From Ruminococcus flavefaciens AE3010 (lineage in GTDB: Bacteria > Bacillota > Clostridia > Oscillospirales > Ruminococcaceae), in assembly GCF_000526795.1 (NCBI RefSeq), contig NZ_JAGT01000001.1, positions 1,759,001 to 1,823,000 on the forward strand: a DNA stretch of 64,000 nt, written 5' to 3'. Shown piece after piece: positions 61,352-64,000 of the stretch. Below the pieces are notes generated by a model, which was not told where the DNA came from, searched no databases, and worked only from the letters and a program-made list of their open reading frames with translations. How positions within the stretch are numbered: the first letter of the stretch is position 1; every line of letters begins with the position of its first letter. Made by a program: the position numbers and the translations under genes.

Positions 61352-62314
61352 TCATTCTTCCTCGATCGGTGTTGTGGTACCTTCCTCATAAGGTTCACCG
61401 TTATCGTGTTCAACAGTTCTTGATAACTGGAAACCGTTCTCATCATAGGTTATAGTCTCAACGATTATATCTCCGTCAACAGTATACTGGTGGATATACT
61501 CCCTGAGAACAAGCTGATTCTGGCTGTTCCACTCATAGAACTTCTGGTTCCAGTCAACACCGTTGATGTTTTCAAGGACCTTGAGTCTGTTGGTGCTCTC
61601 CTGTATCTTTGTCTCAAATTTAAGGCTGTTGAGCTCGCTCCATGAGACATAGGCACCCTTTTCGGGGTCATATCTGAAATACTTGCCTGTCTTGTTGAGA
61701 TCGTCGCTTTTCTCTGCTACAAAGAGGTCGGGATAGCCGTCGAAGTCATAGTCCACGCTCTCGATAAAGTCGTTGATGGTCTTTGACGGGCTCTCTTCAA
61801 GCTTTTCCTTTATCTCAGAGGTATCAACGGTAAGCGTCTGAGGCGAACGGCTCTTGCCGTCGCTGTACGGACGTATCACTTCAAGCTTGTCATCCTTGAG
61901 TTCAAAGGTTATTGAGCTGTAATCCTTGGGATCGTATGTAGCAGGCTGTGTAGTGGGCTGCTGAGTTGAAGTTGAAGATGTAGTAGTTTTGGAAGTCGTT
62001 CTCGGAGCTGTAGGTACTACTCTTGTAGTTCCGTGTACTACGCTGCCGCCCGAGGCTCTGGTAACTACTCGTCCTGTTGACTTTACAGAAGTAGTCGTTC
62101 CCGAGATCTTATCGCCTGCCTTTTGGGTAGTGGTGGTTTTCTTATCGTCATCATCAGTGGTAGTCTCGGCCTCTGTAGAAGATGTCTCACTTGTAGTTGC
62201 AGCAGCTGTACCCGAAACGATCTCGATCTGACTGCTCACTTCGGAAACATCCTTGACCTTACCGCAGCCTGACAGCAATGCGAGAAGAACAACGGGAAGA
62301 ATATACTTTTTCAT
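61352..62314 (-). CDS. Putative lipoprotein with long Thr-rich stalk
   Basis: A 320-residue protein. The lipoprotein signal is MKKYILPVVLLALLSGC. A very Thr/Ser-rich stalk (about 30-130) precedes a domain of about 170 residues. This contains SVDYDFDGYPDLFVAEKSDD, a FG-GAP/calcium-loop-like segment, and repeated FYEWNSQNQLVLREYIHQYT strands as in XAC2610-like proteins. The end is acidic (EEGTTTPIEEE). GAGGTG precedes the start. Function unknown. Confidence 0.8.
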   Translation of the reverse strand: MKKYILPVVLLALLSGCGKVKDVSEVSSQIEIVSGTAAATTSETSSTEAETTTDDDDKKTTTTQKAGDKISGTTTSVKSTGRVVTRASGGSVVHGTTRVVPTAPRTTSKTTTSSTSTQQPTTQPATYDPKDYSSITFELKDDKLEVIRPYSDGKSRSPQTLTVDTSEIKEKLEESPSKTINDFIESVDYDFDGYPDLFVAEKSDDLNKTGKYFRYDPEKGAYVSWSELNSLKFETKIQESTNRLKVLENINGVDWNQKFYEWNSQNQLVLREYIHQYTVDGDIIVETITYDENGFQLSRTVEHDNGEPYEEGTTTPIEEE

Positions 62315-62364
62315 AATGTCACCTCATAAAACCTTTCTTTCTCTTTCAAAAAAGCCTTTCATGC

Positions 62365-62386
62365 CGAAAGGGGCGACTGACGCCCC
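62365..62386 (-). terminator. Possible secA terminator
   Basis: On the minus strand the stem GGGGCG / CGCCCC with a short loop lies just after the secA stop, but only TTT follows, so it is weak. Confidence 0.45.
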
Positions 62387-62401
62387 CTCTCGGTACTGGT
62401 A

Positions 62402-64000
62402 TCACTTGCTTGCCATATCCTTGGCCTTGCAGCATTTTTTATACTTCTTACCGCTTCCACATGGACACGGATCATTATCGCCTATCTTCTTTGCGCGTAC
62501 AGGCTCTTCGGAGAAGCTTCCGTCGCCTGCTCCTGCATTGGGAGCATCGGGCTGAGCTACCTGCTCACGCTCGGGAGCCTCGTTTCTCTGGAGCTTTACT
62601 GTAAGGAGCATACGGATAGTATCCTCACGGATAGCCTCTACCATAGCGTCGAACATCTCAAAGCCCTCGTAACGGTACTCGATAACAGGGTTCTTCTGAC
62701 CGTATGAACGGAGTCCGATACCCTTCTTGAGCTCTTCCATATCGTCGATGTGAGCCATCCACTTTGTATCAACGACCTTGAGGAGGATAACTCTTTCGAG
62801 CTCACGCATGATCTCTGAGCCGTATTCCTCTTCCTTAGCCTGATAGATCTCTCCTGCCTTGGTGCTGAGAGCATTGATGATGTCTTCCTTGGATACCTCC
62901 TGAAGCTCCTCGTCTGTGAATGTAAGGTCCTCAGGACCGATGAGCCAGCCGAGGAAGTGCTCCTTGAGTCCCACAACGTTCCAGTCGTCCTTTACCTCGT
63001 CGTCAACAAGGTAGGTGTCAACTGTAGAACTGATAAGGTCTTCCATCATCTTGAGTATGCTCTCGTGGAGATCTTCGCCGTCGAGCACCTGTGCTCTCTG
63101 CTTGTAGATGATCTCACGCTGTGTATTCATAACGTCGTCGTAGTTGAGGACGTTCTTTCTTATGCTGAAGTTCTGACCCTCGACCTTCTTCTGTGAGGAC
63201 TCGATGATCCTTGTGAGCATCTTGCTCTCGATAGGAGTATTCTCGTCAACGTTGAGAGTTCTCATAAGGTTTTCGAGGCGGTCACCTGCGAATATACGCA
63301 TGAGGTTATCCTCTACCGAGAGGAAGAAGCAGCTCTCGCCCTCGTCGCCCTGACGTCCTGAACGTCCGCGGAGCTGGTTATCGATACGGCGTGATTCGTG
63401 ACGCTCTGTACCGAGGATATAAAGTCCGCCTGCTTCCTTGACTGCAACAGCCTTTTCCTTTACCTCTGCGTTGTATTTATCGTAAAGCTCACGGTAGAGC
63501 TTTCTTGCGTCGATTACTTCCTGAACATCTGTATCAGCGAAGCCGATAGCCTCAGAGATTATCTCCTCGGGTATCTCGCGCTTTCTCAGCTCTGCTCTTG
63601 CAAGGAACTCTGCGTTACCGCCCAGCATGATATCGGTACCACGTCCTGCCATGTTGGTAGCAATGGTAACAGCGCCGTACTTACCTGCCTGAGCAACGAT
63701 CTCAGCTTCCTTAGCGTGCTGCTTGGCGTTGAGCACCTCGTGCTTGATGCCCTTTCTCTTCAGCATAGCTGAGAGGAGCTCTGACTTCTCGATAGAAACA
63801 GTACCAACGAGGATAGGCTGTCCCTTGTCGTGACACTCCTTGATCTTCTCGATGATAGCGGCATACTTGCCCTTTTCTGTTGTATATACCTGATCGTTGT
63901 GATCGATACGGATAACAGGCTTGTTTGTTGGGATAGCGATAACGTCAAGCTTGTATATCTCCTTGAACTCGTCCTCTTCGGTCATGGCAGTACCTGTCAT
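62402..64000 (-). CDS. secA: Preprotein translocase ATPase SecA, C-terminal part
   Basis: The C-terminal 532 residues of the Sec export motor; the N-terminus lies beyond the right edge. Visible parts are the end of the crosslinking/NBD1 region (MTGTAMTEEDEFKEIYKLDV), NBD2 with QPILVGTVSIEKSELLSAML and NMAGRGTDIMLGGN, and RRIDNQLRGRSGRQGDEGES (arginine-finger motif). The helical scaffold and wing follow, then the C-terminal zinc-binding SEC-C tail CPCGSGKKYKKCC, which binds SecB or ribosomes. The gene is on the minus strand and ends before the lipoprotein gene. Confidence 0.98.
   Translation of the reverse strand: MTGTAMTEEDEFKEIYKLDVIAIPTNKPVIRIDHNDQVYTTEKGKYAAIIEKIKECHDKGQPILVGTVSIEKSELLSAMLKRKGIKHEVLNAKQHAKEAEIVAQAGKYGAVTIATNMAGRGTDIMLGGNAEFLARAELRKREIPEEIISEAIGFADTDVQEVIDARKLYRELYDKYNAEVKEKAVAVKEAGGLYILGTERHESRRIDNQLRGRSGRQGDEGESCFFLSVEDNLMRIFAGDRLENLMRTLNVDENTPIESKMLTRIIESSQKKVEGQNFSIRKNVLNYDDVMNTQREIIYKQRAQVLDGEDLHESILKMMEDLISSTVDTYLVDDEVKDDWNVVGLKEHFLGWLIGPEDLTFTDEELQEVSKEDIINALSTKAGEIYQAKEEEYGSEIMRELERVILLKVVDTKWMAHIDDMEELKKGIGLRSYGQKNPVIEYRYEGFEMFDAMVEAIREDTIRMLLTVKLQRNEAPEREQVAQPDAPNAGAGDGSFSEEPVRAKKIGDNDPCPCGSGKKYKKCCKAKDMASK

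Overview
The window is a 64-kb piece of a chromosome from an anaerobic, fibre-degrading member of the Firmicutes, most likely a Ruminococcus of the R. albus / R. flavefaciens group. The evidence is internal: type I dockerins of the form GDANxDGxVDMADxVxIMQ with Thr-rich or Asn-rich linkers, a multidomain xylanase carrying GH11, GH10 and CE4 modules, a secreted GH53 galactanase with a dockerin, T-box and lysine riboswitches, and near-consensus TTGACA-17-TATAAT promoters. No tRNA, rRNA, CRISPR array, transposase gene or prophage was seen.

Layout. 1-6.1 kb: a lipoprotein gene broken by an A7 tract, a DUF3810 membrane protein, a dockerin protein, a lipoprotein, the NAD(P)HX repair enzyme nnr and a small membrane protein. 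6.2-13.6 kb: two amino-acid-responsive units, T-box(Phe)-pheS-pheT (+) and T-box(Asn)-asnS-asnA (-). 13.6-20.4 kb: a candidate small RNA, a BspA-type leucine-rich-repeat protein and the sbcDC nuclease operon. 20.5-28.7 kb: a signalling block with two ECF sigma factor/membrane anti-sigma pairs, a sortase-type surface protein, a flotillin and an AraC regulator. 28.9-35.6 kb: the 1415-residue xylanase, divergent from a sugar-binding-protein/GGDEF diguanylate cyclase. 35.6-41.3 kb: a thioesterase and the queA-PAS-tgt queuosine operon with a large membrane protein. 41.4-44.8 kb: lysine riboswitch-asd-dapA-dapB. 44.8-47.5 kb: GH53 galactanase, NERD protein, DUF378 protein. 47.6-48.9 kb: rpsF-ssb-rpsR. 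48.9-64 kb: lipoproteins, a Kef-type antiporter, ispF, a GIY-YIG protein, hflX, a frameshifted LTA-synthase-like gene, an aluminium-resistance/methionine gamma-lyase family protein, a MIF homologue, a dockerin protein, a HAD phosphatase, hslO, a methyltransferase and the 3' part of secA.

The extracellular enzymes (xylanase, galactanase, two dockerin proteins of unknown function) fit attack on hemicellulose and pectin side chains. The ECF/anti-sigma pairs and the sugar-sensor diguanylate cyclase are plausible, but unproven, regulators of such surface functions. Housekeeping operons are interspersed.

The most unusual feature is a set of modular intergenic repeats. They are 100-250 bp mosaics of short palindromes whose ends are conserved (TGTAGGGGCG...CGCCCCTACA, GGCTAATAGCTAACGGCT, AATTGAGAATT, and a longer CCCTTTGGAATCCC family), while their stems vary with compensating changes. 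They sit between genes, often inside operons just upstream of ribosome binding sites, and at least one module has moved relative to the others between copies. I could not identify them as a named element. Two surface-related genes each carry a one-base excess in an A7 tract, a second pattern worth checking.
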